From CAZENU01 sp965222125 (GTDB lineage Bacteria > Chloroflexota > Dehalococcoidia > Lucifugimonadales > CAZENU01), in NCBI GenBank assembly GCA_965222125.1, contig CBDCTC010000003.1, positions 186,001 to 250,000 of the forward strand: a stretch of DNA of 64,000 nucleotides, written 5' to 3'. Every line of letters starts with the position of its first letter. Positions within the stretch are counted from its first letter, which is position 1. Shown here piece by piece: positions 1 to 7,577 of the stretch. The notes under the pieces were generated by a model, which saw only the letters and a list, made by a program, of their open reading frames with translations, had not been told where the DNA came from and made no database searches. The position numbers and the translations under genes are program-made.

Positions 1-328
1 CCGGGGATGGATTGCCGCGTTCGCAGCAACGACGGAGGTGGGGAAGACCAGCCGCGAACGGCGGCGCGCTCGCGGATTCCTGATCGCGGCGGCGGCGCCA
101 AGAGGGCGCGCTAGGCGTGAATGTTCGAAAGATCTTGGTAGCGTGGATATGTTGGTCGCGTGGATATGTGGATATAGGGGTTGACAACCCAAGTCGTGCA
201 TATATAATGGTGCAGCCTTCAGGCAGGTCGCCGGGAATCCCTAGCGGCGTTCGTCATGGCGTGGCGAGGCCTGATTTGGTCAACCTTCGGGCGATCGATC
301 GAAAACGGATTCTTTAGAGAGGGGCGAA
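1..328. other. Upstream region of the collagen-like lipoprotein gene
   Basis: No convincing gene is seen here. The only open frame, 117-317 on the plus strand, has no domain, covers the promoter at 181-208 and is not preceded by a good ribosome binding site. The stretch holds that promoter and an approximately 115-base 5' untranslated leader. Confidence 0.6.
181..208 (+). promoter_or_regulatory. Sigma70-type promoter
   Basis: A perfect -35 box TTGACA (181-186) is separated by 16 bases from a perfect -10 box TATAAT (203-208). The next gene downstream is the collagen-like lipoprotein at 329. Both hexamers match consensus, so strong constitutive expression is the simple inference. Confidence 0.8.
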
Positions 329-1345
329 ATGACTATTAACCTAACTAGGCGTTCTGTTCTGTTGGCTGTGCTCATCTCAATGTTCTCAATGTTGGTTCTG
401 GCGGCCTGTGCCGGCGCAGCCGGCAAGCCGGGGCTACCTGGACCTGCGGGTCTGGCGGGTAATCCCGGTCTGCCTGGCCTTCAGGGTACCGCCGGCGAGC
501 CCGGCGAGCCCGGCAAGCCCGGTCTACCCGGTGCGCCCGGCGCGCCCGGCAAGCCCGGTCTACCCGGTCTACCCGGTGCTCGCGGCTTGACCGGCTCTTC
601 CGGCGTATCTCCGGACTCCGCCATAGTCGTCGTAGGCGGCACGATCTACTTGGATGGTAGCGCGACGATCTGGGGTTCGGGCTTCGAGAAATTCGAGCCG
701 GTCACGGTCTTCATCGACATCGACAACAGGCAGGACGTGGCCAAGGGCGTCAACCTCGTGGTCGGCACAGCGACCGCCGACGAGGGCGGCGCGTTCAGTC
801 TCGTCGCTAACGGCGCGGACTACATGACGAGTATCATCTTCGAGCCTGATACCTTCCGTGACGTCCCCAACCTCGCGCAGCGCCTGAACGACGGCGTCAG
901 GGCGGGTGTCATATTCTCGCTCGTCGCGGTCGGCGAGGACGGCACCAGGGCATCGTCGCCTGTGGCGATCAAGGCGCAGTCCCCGCTGGTGCCTCCGCCT
1001 CCGGCTGCCCCGGTCAAGGGCTCGATCATGGTCGGGTCGATTGGTCAGGACGGGCTGTTCATCAACGGCCTGGCGGCCGAGGGCGGGGAGATTACGATCA
1101 TAGGGGCAGGCTTCGACGCCGGCGCCTTGGTCCCCCTCCGGCTCAACGGCGCGATCTGGACGAGCGTGATCGCAGGGGCTGACGGGACGATATTGGTCAA
1201 CTTAACGGCCGAGATCTTCGCAGGTGGCACGACCGAGGCCGTCGGAGCCGGCGCGCAGCAGGTTGAGGTTACCGACTCCGCCGGTAAGACGGGCTACAAG
1301 GCGCCGTTGTGGATCGTGGCCAAGGAAGCGGCTGCCGAGGAATAG
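329..1345 (+). CDS. Collagen-like repeat lipoprotein
   Basis: This is a 338-residue exported lipoprotein. It starts with a charged n-region (TRR), a hydrophobic stretch and a lipobox (LAAC, cysteine 27), so it should be lipid-anchored outside the membrane. Residues of about 33-90 are Gly-X-Y triplets rich in Pro and Lys (GKPGLPGP-like), which predict a collagen-type triple helix and therefore a trimer. The remaining 240 residues form two beta-rich segments of no family I recognise, each with a 'G-G-I/E-x-I-x-G-x-G-F' pattern like a bacterial Ig or IPT fold. The start is supported by GAGGGG seven bases upstream. It is monocistronic, between a consensus promoter and an intrinsic terminator. A surface stalk or adhesin role is inference. 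Confidence 0.88.
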   Translation: MTINLTRRSVLLAVLISMFSMLVLAACAGAAGKPGLPGPAGLAGNPGLPGLQGTAGEPGEPGKPGLPGAPGAPGKPGLPGLPGARGLTGSSGVSPDSAIVVVGGTIYLDGSATIWGSGFEKFEPVTVFIDIDNRQDVAKGVNLVVGTATADEGGAFSLVANGADYMTSIIFEPDTFRDVPNLAQRLNDGVRAGVIFSLVAVGEDGTRASSPVAIKAQSPLVPPPPAAPVKGSIMVGSIGQDGLFINGLAAEGGEITIIGAGFDAGALVPLRLNGAIWTSVIAGADGTILVNLTAEIFAGGTTEAVGAGAQQVEVTDSAGKTGYKAPLWIVAKEAAAEE

Positions 1346-1395
1346 GACGGCAGCTAAGCTCGGCTGTAGTCCCGGGGCAAACACGCTAGCGTAAA

Positions 1396-1438
1396 AGAGA
1401 GAGTTCCGCCTTTGAGATAGGCGGGGCTCTCTCTTCTG
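1396..1438 (+). terminator. Rho-independent terminator
   Basis: The arms GAGAGAGTTCCGCC and GGCGGGGCTCTCTC pair over 14 positions (two G-T wobbles) around a 9-base loop and are followed by a short T-rich tail. It lies 50 bases after the stop codon of the collagen-like lipoprotein. Confidence 0.8.
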
Positions 1439-1439
1439 T

Positions 1440-2363
1440 GTCCCAACCCAAGGAGGCCCATGGTCCCGGGACCCCCAAGAAAGCCCACGACTCTCCCCAC
1501 TGCTGGAGGGCGCCAGGCGTCGGACAGCCTAGTCCGGCAGTTCCCGCTGACGCACCCTCTCTTGTGGCCGGATGGAAGCGCCGGACGTTCTGTCTGCCTC
1601 CGACCAACGAGCGCCGTCCACTTCCTGTGGCCGACGCATACGCGGACCCGGCTTGCGACAAGAGCCCTCCGAGTCTGCGGATGAGCACTCCCCCGTACCG
1701 GGCCGGGTACGGACTTGGCACCGGTGTCGGCCTCGACTCCGCGCGGCGACCGCGTCGCCGGGAGGTTCGCAAGGTCTTGCACCCAGGCTCTCGCCCCCGG
1801 AGGAAATCCGCGGGCTGCTCCCCGACGAGTCTGCGAGGATGGTCCCCGGGCCGAACTGCTTACGTCTGCGGAGACCCAAGCATCGGCGCGGCGATGCGCG
1901 GCGGTTGATCGGCAGCCCTGGACGCGGCGACGCCCGGCGGAGCACACAGACCCACAGCCCTGAGCGGCCCTACGCGGGACGATCACGCAGGCCGAGTCCT
2001 GCAGTGGCCCGAGGCCCTGCGGTCACGCAGACGGAAAGCCCCAGGCGCCGCGGCGTCGGGGTGTATTCGAAGGGCGTGACCGGGGTGAACATTCTGCCGC
2101 AGCTTCGACTCCGTGGGCAAGCGTCGGCGCCCAATCGGCCCGGCGGCATCGGTATGACCGTCGCGGCCGAGCTTTCCGAACAGACCTCTAAAACGAGAGG
2201 TGGGCACTAGCGGCCAACCGAAAGTGTCCTGAGCGGGACGCGTTCGTGGTGTTGGGCGGGCGACGAGCAGCCAAAGGGACGCGGGGGCGCACGGTCCGAG
2301 ACAGCGGCAGGGGCAGGGGCCGCGCCGAGTTCCGCGGAGGCCCCTGGTGACGGCCTGCTAGTC
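1440..2363. other. GC-rich stretch without a supported gene
   Basis: About 920 bases are open in several frames on both strands at once, which is expected by chance in GC-rich DNA. None of the translations shows a domain, signal peptide or sensible composition (all are Arg/Pro/Ser-rich). I looked for RNase P RNA, tmRNA and SRP RNA and found only a weak resemblance to the RNase P core (GAGGAAATCC near 1800), not enough to call. Confidence 0.5.
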
Positions 2364-3635
2364 TTACTCGGAGTCGCCGCGCGACGTGCGACTGATGTGG
2401 AGCCGCTTGAGGCGGCGGCCGACGGTCGACTTCACCTCGATCGTGAGGCCGTCGTACTCGACGGCGTCGCCGGTGGCGGGGATCCGGCCCAGTATCTGGT
2501 AGACGAGTCCGCCGACGGTATCGAAGCCGTTGCCCTCTACGACGACATGCAACAGCTCCTGTAGGTGGTCGAGGGACACCATGGCGTCCATCAGGAACTC
2601 GCCGTCTCCGATCGGCTGGACCTCCGGCTCGTCGACGTCGAACTCGTCGTTGATCTCGCCGACGATCTCCTCGAGGAGGTCCTCGATGGTGACGAGCCCT
2701 GCGACGCCGCCGTACTCGTCCACGACGATGGCCATGTGGACTCGCCGCTCCTGGAACTCGGTGAGCAGCTCTTCCAGAGTCTTCGACTCCGGGATAAAGA
2801 GCACCGGGCGCACGATGTCGTGGGTCACCTGCGCGGGTGCGGCTGTGCTCCGGTTCAGGTAGCCCAGGATGTCCCTGGCGTAGGCGACGCCGAGGATACG
2901 GTCGAGATTGCCTTCGTAGATGGGCACCCTGCTGTGACCCGACTCCACCATGATGTCCGCCAGACGAGCAGTCGGGATGCCGACCTCGGCGGCCAGAACG
3001 TCGAGCCTGGGCACCATGATCTCCCGGGCCGTGGTCTGGTCGAGCCGGATCACGCCCCTGATCATTCGCGCCTCATGCTCGTCGAGCGGCGCGCCGTCTC
3101 CATTCATGGATGTCGCGGCATCCGCCGAAGGCTCGGCCTGGGAAGCGCCGTCGTGTCCTGTGGCGCCCTGACGCCGCCGCCGTCCGTAGCCCCGTCCAAT
3201 GGAGTAGAGAGGCGCCAACAGGCGGGCGAAGGCCCAGGCCACCCCACTCGACCTGAGCGCGATCGACTCGCCCGCGGCCGCCGCGATGGCCACGGCGACG
3301 AGATGCAGGAGGCCCATGAGACCTGCCGCGGCGCCTGCGGACGCGGCCGCAAGCCACCAGTTCGCATCCCACCACGAGATCGACAGGGCCACCCCGGACA
3401 GGATGCCCGCCGCCACGAACAGGAACTTCGGGGGAGAGAGGGATCTGTCCGGCGAGAGCGAAGAGGCGAGCAGGTTCTCCAGCGCCGCCGCCCCGGCGAC
3501 GCCCTGAGCGTAGAGCGCCTGCACCTTCTCTCTGTTTACGGTCGAGATACTGACGGCCGCAGTCGAGACGATCCAGAAACCGGCAGCCGACAGCAACAGC
3601 AGAAGGAGCCAGGGTAACGTACTATCGGTCTCCAT
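2364..3635 (-). CDS. CBS-pair CNNM/CorC/HlyC-family membrane protein
   Basis: The 423-residue protein has an N-terminal hydrophobic part (about residues 8-30, 70-125) standing in for the CNNM/DUF21 membrane domain, a low-complexity linker, two CBS domains (about 195-325) and a C-terminal CorC/HlyC transporter-associated domain. The family signature VDEYGGVAGLVTIEDLLEEI is intact at the second CBS domain. Family members bind adenine nucleotides through the CBS pair and are linked to Mg/Co efflux; the substrate here is not known. The frame stays open further upstream, but that part overlaps glmU and has shadow composition. I place the start at 3635 (METDSTLPW), five bases after the glmU stop, so the two genes are probably co-transcribed. 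Confidence 0.9.
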   Translation of the reverse strand: METDSTLPWLLLLLLSAAGFWIVSTAAVSISTVNREKVQALYAQGVAGAAALENLLASSLSPDRSLSPPKFLFVAAGILSGVALSISWWDANWWLAAASAGAAAGLMGLLHLVAVAIAAAAGESIALRSSGVAWAFARLLAPLYSIGRGYGRRRRQGATGHDGASQAEPSADAATSMNGDGAPLDEHEARMIRGVIRLDQTTAREIMVPRLDVLAAEVGIPTARLADIMVESGHSRVPIYEGNLDRILGVAYARDILGYLNRSTAAPAQVTHDIVRPVLFIPESKTLEELLTEFQERRVHMAIVVDEYGGVAGLVTIEDLLEEIVGEINDEFDVDEPEVQPIGDGEFLMDAMVSLDHLQELLHVVVEGNGFDTVGGLVYQILGRIPATGDAVEYDGLTIEVKSTVGRRLKRLHISRTSRGDSE

Positions 3636-3640
3636 TCTGG

Positions 3641-4960
3641 CTACCCGTCTTCGGCGTCGCGCACGCGCGCCGGGACGCCTACCGCCAGCGAATCGGGAGG
3701 TACGTCCCTCGTGACCACGGTCCCGGCGCCGGTCCTGGCCCGCGCACCGATGGTGACCGGCGCGACCAGCATCGAGCCGCTGCCGATGAACGCCCCTTCC
3801 CCTATCTGTGTCCGGTGCTTTTCGACGCCGTCGAAGTTGCAGGTCACGGTCCCGGCGCCTATGTTCACGTTGGCCCCTATCTCGGTGTCGCCGATGTAGC
3901 TGAAGTGTGCCGAGCGCGCGCCGCGGCCCAGCCTGCTCCGGCTCACCTCCCCGAAGCTGCCGATCCGCACCCCGGACTCCAGATGGCTTCCGGGCCTGAT
4001 GTGGCTGAACGGCCCGACTTCCACGTCGTTCTCCAGCGTGGCGCCGGTCACGACCGACGAGACGATCCTGCATCCCGCGCCGAGCGTCGCATCGCGGATC
4101 GTGGTGTCGGGCCCGATCTCGCAGTCGGGGCCCACGAGGGTAGCGCCGCAGAGGTGGGTGTTGGGATGGATCACGGTGTCCTGGCCTATTCGCACATCGG
4201 CGTCAACGTACACGGAGGACGGCTCGCGCATGGTAACGCCGGCGAGCATCCATTTCTCTCGGACCGCGCGCCGCATCGCCTCTTCGGCATCGGCGAGCTG
4301 CACCCTGGTGTTCACGCCGATGGCTTCCCAGGGCGAGTTGGTGGCCACGTCGGCGACGACCTCGCCCTGCTCGGAGGCGGCGCGCAGCAGATCGCCCCCG
4401 GGCGACCGGCCCACGGCGTCCACGTTGCGCCAGAGCCACTCGGAGCGGAACCAGTAAATGCCCGCGTCGACCTCGCGCATTTCGCGGTCGCCATCGTCCT
4501 CGACGGTGTGGGTGACGCGCCCAGAGGAGTCCCTGACGACCCGAGGCAGCCCGTCCGACGAGCGCGCCGCTGCCGTGAGGAGCGTAACGGCCGCACCGCT
4601 GCGCTCGTGGATCTCGGCCATCGCGGTCAGCGTCTCGGCCGTGATCAGCGGGACGTTGCCGTCGAGCACGGCGACGTTGTCGGCGCGTTGCAGGCTGTCT
4701 CTCGCCCGCAGCAGCGCGGGGCCGCCGTCCAGCGGATCGGCCTGCTCCACGTAGGCGACCGAGCCGCCCAGGGTCGATCTGATGGCCTCGGAGTCCGGCG
4801 GTACGACTACCACGGTGGAGTCCACGTCCGCGCCGGCCGCAGCCTCCGCGACAAGCGCGACCATCGGCTTGCCGCAGACAGGGTGGAGTACCTTGGGCAT
4901 GGCGGACTCCATCCGGGTGCCCGGGTCGGCAGCGAGGATAATCGCCGCTCTGGTTGTCAT
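3641..4960 (-). CDS. glmU: Bifunctional UDP-GlcNAc pyrophosphorylase / GlcN-1-P acetyltransferase GlmU
   Basis: GlmU acetylates glucosamine-1-phosphate and then uridylylates it to UDP-GlcNAc for cell-envelope synthesis in the cytoplasm. The N-terminal pyrophosphorylase (about 1-225) carries GTRMESAMPKVLHPVCGKPM, and the C-terminal left-handed beta helix (about 245-435) shows hexapeptide repeats and the acetyltransferase signature NIGAGTVTCNFDGVEKHRT. At 439 residues it is slightly shorter than typical (about 450-460). One oddity is that the nucleotide-binding loop reads LAAD-P-GTRM where the family has LAAG-x-GTRM, so the first loop glycine is Asp. The CBS-pair gene follows after five bases. 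Confidence 0.93.
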   Translation of the reverse strand: MTTRAAIILAADPGTRMESAMPKVLHPVCGKPMVALVAEAAAGADVDSTVVVVPPDSEAIRSTLGGSVAYVEQADPLDGGPALLRARDSLQRADNVAVLDGNVPLITAETLTAMAEIHERSGAAVTLLTAAARSSDGLPRVVRDSSGRVTHTVEDDGDREMREVDAGIYWFRSEWLWRNVDAVGRSPGGDLLRAASEQGEVVADVATNSPWEAIGVNTRVQLADAEEAMRRAVREKWMLAGVTMREPSSVYVDADVRIGQDTVIHPNTHLCGATLVGPDCEIGPDTTIRDATLGAGCRIVSSVVTGATLENDVEVGPFSHIRPGSHLESGVRIGSFGEVSRSRLGRGARSAHFSYIGDTEIGANVNIGAGTVTCNFDGVEKHRTQIGEGAFIGSGSMLVAPVTIGARARTGAGTVVTRDVPPDSLAVGVPARVRDAEDG

Positions 4961-5066
4961 GGTCTATTCGATAACGCAAGAACGCCCAGCACGAAAATGC
5001 TTCATAGCACCTCGCCGGGCGTCCCGAATCCCTTTACATTGCTGAAGAAACGTCCACTTCTCGCAG

Positions 5067-5406
5067 CTATCGTACCCGCGGTCCCAGCCGAGTGTCAAGC
5101 GCGTGTATCCGCCCCGCGTTGTCGACCCTCAGGGGCGGTGCTACTATAGGCGGCGAAGACCTGTACGCCGATTCTCTTGTCGGCGCCGGTCGAGCCGGGG
5201 CAGCCGCAGGCGCGGTGGTAGGCGCAGCAGCCGCAGATCTGGGAGCGGCAGGTGCACCGGCCTCCGATTGCGGCGCAGCTGGTTCAGCGGGAGCCGCAGC
5301 TGCTTGTGACTGCATAGGTTCCGCCGCGTCTTCCGCCCCGCAGGCTGATATGACGAAGCAAGTGAACGCCAGCAGGGGGTAGCAGCTTGATGATTCTTAG
5401 GTGCAT
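5067..5406 (-). pseudogene. Frameshifted small Ala/Pro-rich lipoprotein gene
   Basis: From an ATG at 5406, with GGGAG eight bases upstream, the frame begins MHLRIIKLL and then drifts. In the neighbouring frame the sequence reads PLLAFTCFVISACGAED, a textbook lipoprotein h-region and lipobox, and runs on as an Ala/Pro-rich tail to TAG at 5067. Removing one base from the run of five C (plus-strand G run, 5375-5379) joins the two into a 112-residue lipoprotein. The gene is therefore broken by a homopolymer indel, or the run length is a sequence error. Function is unknown; the tail is low complexity. Confidence 0.5.
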
Positions 5407-5827
5407 GTCGACAACTCCCAATACTTCAACGCGGCGGATTCCTGAGGATGTTCGCCATGTCGAACGGCGCGTCTTCAGCAACCCTCGTCTCCACGCCGTT
5501 GTCGCCCTGCGTGCGGTACCGACACCAACATAGCTGGTATCGACACCATCATACAGCTACGTTATCGCAACCGCCTTTCCCGGTCAACCTGGGTGACTGT
5601 TCACGTCAACGGGGCCGGGTGTGGGCGCCTCATTGCGCGCAGATTCGGAGTGGACGCGCCGCAGAAGGCTCGCACCTGAACAGTTGCCAACCTGAGGGGC
5701 CATCTCTTGCCCTGAGTCGCCGAGCCAAGCGAGCCGTTCCCCACTCTACGAGGAGTGAACGGGCCGAGGCGTTGGGGTAAGATACGCCCGCCGCACCATC
5801 CAGCGGCAACACCTTCCGGAGGACACC
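5407..5827. other. Intergenic region, no gene seen
   Basis: Open frames here lack domains and sensible starts. An imperfect direct repeat (cores CGACACCAACATA and CGACACCATCATA) lies at about 5519-5556. The 3' end holds the ribosome binding site GGAGG (5817-5821) of the next gene. Confidence 0.5.
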
Positions 5828-6844
5828 ATGGTCAAGCACAAGATCGCATTCACGACGGCCGCCATCACCGACACGTCGACGATCGAGGCCGAGTTGAGAG
5901 GACTCGACTACCAGTTGGACGTTCACGTCTGCGGAAGCAGCGGCGAGGTGATCGAGGCGATGAAGGGCGCGGACGTCGTCATATCGTGGGGGACGGCCAT
6001 GCCGCGAGAGGTGATCGAGTCGATCGACACGGCGCAGGCCATCGTCAACATGGGCCACGGGTTCGACAAGATCGAACACGAGGCGGCGACGGAGCGCGGG
6101 ATCATGGTCGTGAACACCGCCGGGTTCGTCTCGGAGGAGGTGGCCAACCACGCGATCATGCTGCTGCTGGCCTGCGCCAGGAAGCTCGTCGTTCTCGATC
6201 AGCAGACCAGGCGTGGAGACTGGCTGGGCGCCGGATTGACGGACCTGCTGCCGATGCCCCGGCTGTACGACCAGGTCCTGGGCCTCGTCGGCCTCGGGAA
6301 CATAGGCCGCGCGACCGCCATGCGGGCGCAGGCGTTCGGGCTCGAGGTCATCGCGTACGACCGCTACGTCCAGCCCTGGCTGGCCAGGGAGGTCCGGGTC
6401 AAGCTCGTGGGCAGTCTGGAGGAGCTGGCCTCGCGCTCGGACTTCGTCTCGATGCACACGCCGCTGAACGACGAGACCCGGCACCTGGCCGGCGAGGCGT
6501 TCTTCAAGGCGATGAAGCCGAGCGCGTTCTTCATCAACACGAGCCGCGGCGGCACCGTCGACGAGGGGGCGCTGATCGACGCGCTCCGTAACGGCGAGAT
6601 CGCCGGCGCCGGGCTCGACGTGTTCGAGGAGGAGCCGGCCGGCGCCGACAACCCGCTCTTCGCGATGGACAACGTGATCGTCACCCCGCATACCGCGGGC
6701 CTCTCGTCCGAGTCGTTGGGGAACGCCGCCAGGCAGATGGGGCAGGAGACCGCACGCATCCTGAGAGGCTCGCTTCCGATGTCCCTGGTCAACCCCGAAG
6801 TGCTTTCGAGAATCCCCGACCGGCCCCCGGCCACCAACGCGTAG
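5828..6844 (+). CDS. D-isomer-specific 2-hydroxyacid dehydrogenase
   Basis: A 338-residue NAD(P)-dependent oxidoreductase of the phosphoglycerate/2-hydroxyacid dehydrogenase family, which interconverts 2-keto acids and D-2-hydroxy acids in the cytosol. The central Rossmann motif GLVGLGNIGRATA is followed by the catalytic Arg (NTSRGGTVDE), Glu (about EEEPAGADNPL) and His (VTPHTAG). The start has GGAGG seven bases upstream. Length is normal for the catalytic plus NAD domains, and there is no ACT domain, so it is not a classical regulatory SerA. The exact substrate cannot be read from sequence. It stands alone; the next features are repeats and tRNAs. Confidence 0.9.
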   Translation: MVKHKIAFTTAAITDTSTIEAELRGLDYQLDVHVCGSSGEVIEAMKGADVVISWGTAMPREVIESIDTAQAIVNMGHGFDKIEHEAATERGIMVVNTAGFVSEEVANHAIMLLLACARKLVVLDQQTRRGDWLGAGLTDLLPMPRLYDQVLGLVGLGNIGRATAMRAQAFGLEVIAYDRYVQPWLAREVRVKLVGSLEELASRSDFVSMHTPLNDETRHLAGEAFFKAMKPSAFFINTSRGGTVDEGALIDALRNGEIAGAGLDVFEEEPAGADNPLFAMDNVIVTPHTAGLSSESLGNAARQMGQETARILRGSLPMSLVNPEVLSRIPDRPPATNA

Positions 6845-6923
6845 CTGGCGGTTGGAGAGGTCAGTCTGAGGGCTTACCGGCGGTAACTGCCGGCGGTGGC
6901 GGACCGTGGGTGGGGCAAACGCC

Positions 6924-7015
6924 CGCGCCTCTCGATACGCGCCGATGGCCGACCGCCCTGAGTGCCCCGACGCTTCGTCGGGGTGTATCAAAGGGCGCTG
7001 CTCAGGGTGAACGCG
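6924..7015. repeat. Dispersed palindromic repeat (composite copy)
   Basis: Contains CTCGATACGCGCCGATGG, then CCCTGAGTGCCCCGACG / CGTCGGGGTGTATCAAAGGG, which folds into a hairpin with arms CCCCGACG and CGTCGGGG. Close relatives occur at 24375-24425, 31218-31265, 31640-32690, 34110-34170, 34318-34368 and 38909-38960 of this window, so it is a dispersed, non-coding element family. Confidence 0.75.
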
Positions 7016-7151
7016 GGATGTGTGGGCTATGCGCAGATACCGCCTGCCGCGAGCGCGGCGACGCTCCGTGGGGTGTATTGAGGCGTACTCTGGGCCGTCG
7101 GATTGGGCATGGCCTCATCGGTGTCGAGCGGCTGAAGAGGCGGGTTTCAGC

Positions 7152-7181
7152 TTGACACTTCGGAGATACGCCGCATACCAT
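7152..7181 (+). promoter_or_regulatory. Promoter of the tRNA-Phe/tRNA-Gly pair
   Basis: TTGACA (7152-7157), an 18-base spacer and TACCAT (7176-7181) place a transcription start a few bases before the mature 5' end of tRNA-Phe at 7191. Confidence 0.65.
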
Positions 7182-7190
7182 GAAATGGTC

Positions 7191-7263
7191 GCCGAGGTAG
7201 CTCAGTCGGTAGAGCACAGCGCTGAAAACGCTGGTGTCGCCAGTTCGATTCTGGCCCTCGGCA
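7191..7263 (+). tRNA. tRNA-Phe (GAA)
   Basis: A complete cloverleaf: acceptor arms GCCGAGG/CCTCGGC with discriminator A, D-arm AGCTCAGTCGGTAGAGC, anticodon stem CAGCG/CGCTG with loop CTGAAAA (anticodon GAA), and T-arm GTTCGATTC. CCA is not encoded. Confidence 0.96.
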
Positions 7264-7316
7264 CTCCTCACGGCGGCGCCGCCGCGATAGCGGTGGGGAT
7301 GCCGCCGACGCGGCGA

Positions 7317-7391
7317 GCGGAAGTAGCTCAGTGGTAGAGCGCCTCCTTGCCAAGGAGGAGGTCGCGGGTTCGACCCCCGTCTTCCGCTCCA
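7317..7391 (+). tRNA. tRNA-Gly (GCC)
   Basis: Acceptor arms GCGGAAG/CTTCCGC, D-arm AGCTCAGTGGTAGAGC, anticodon stem CCTCC/GGAGG with loop TTGCCAA (anticodon GCC), T-arm GGTTCGACC, discriminator T and encoded CCA (7389-7391). It follows tRNA-Phe by 53 bases and is probably co-transcribed. Confidence 0.96.
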
Positions 7392-7411
7392 TCAACAAGC
7401 AGGCAGTCCGT

Positions 7412-7527
7412 GGAAAGCAAGAGGACGGGCCGTAGCCCGCCCTCTCATTTGGTGCCATTGAGGCTTGTTAACGGCAACAACCCCCGATCTCCCATCGGTT
7501 GCAATCGACCATCTTGGAGCCTGCGAC
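7412..7527 (-). ncRNA. Predicted tracrRNA of the type II-C system
   Basis: Read leftwards, this 116-base unit has every part of a tracrRNA. Its anti-repeat (7505 to 7467) has CCGATGGGAGATCGGGGG, the complement of the inner repeat, and CCGTTAAC, which pairs with the other repeat end (GTTGCGG) with one bulge. The two are separated by an internal bulge, as in known repeat:anti-repeat duplexes. Next come AAGCC-TCAAT-GGC (7464-7454), like the nexus hairpin, and a terminator whose arms GAGGGCGGGC and GCCCGUCCUC enclose a UACG loop (7444-7421), followed by UUGCUUUCC. A promoter sits 7 bases before the predicted 5' end. Read rightwards, the anti-repeat would run straight into cas9 without terminator. 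Ends are predicted, not measured. Confidence 0.85.
7421..7444 (-). terminator. Terminator hairpin of the predicted tracrRNA
   Basis: Ten base pairs (one G-U) close a UACG tetraloop and are followed by UUGCUUUCC on the minus strand. In plus-strand sense the same hairpin has one A-C mismatch and is followed by TCATTT, so it may also end the tRNA-Gly transcript. Confidence 0.75.
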
Positions 7528-7541
7528 GGTCAGAATATATC
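7514..7541 (+). promoter_or_regulatory. Possible cas9 promoter overlapping the tracrRNA promoter
   Basis: Plus-strand TTGGAG (7514-7519), 16 bases, TATATC (7536-7541). It is weaker than the minus-strand promoter and shares its -10 region, so the two would be divergent and mutually exclusive if both are used. Confidence 0.35.
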
Positions 7542-7562
7542 ATCTCCCGCACCTCCGATCAA
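7534..7562 (-). promoter_or_regulatory. Promoter driving the tracrRNA leftwards
   Basis: On the minus strand TTGATC (7562-7557), exactly 17 bases, then TATATT (7539-7534). This puts the start near 7527, about 22 bases before the anti-repeat. Confidence 0.7.
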
Positions 7563-7577
7563 TCGCAGGACATAGAC

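Noticed and set aside
117..317. 66-residue open frame before the collagen-like gene
   Set aside because: It spans the promoter, lacks a ribosome binding site and has no domain.
1795..1830. RNase P RNA core-like GAGGAAATCC
   Set aside because: Other conserved RNase P blocks were not found within 350 bases on either strand.
1354..2210. Several overlapping long open frames on both strands
   Set aside because: All have Arg/Pro/Ser-rich shadow composition and compete with one another; no motif supports any of them.
3636..4073. N-terminal extension of the CBS-pair protein
   Set aside because: It overlaps glmU and is low-complexity; METDSTLPW at 3635 starts the family-like sequence.
7347..7577. 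Upstream extension of Cas9
   Set aside because: It covers tRNA-Gly and the tracrRNA; the family start is at 7578.
7467..7577. tracrRNA on the plus strand (sense with cas9)
   Set aside because: No terminator or nexus-like hairpin lies before the cas9 start, while the minus strand has both and a better promoter.
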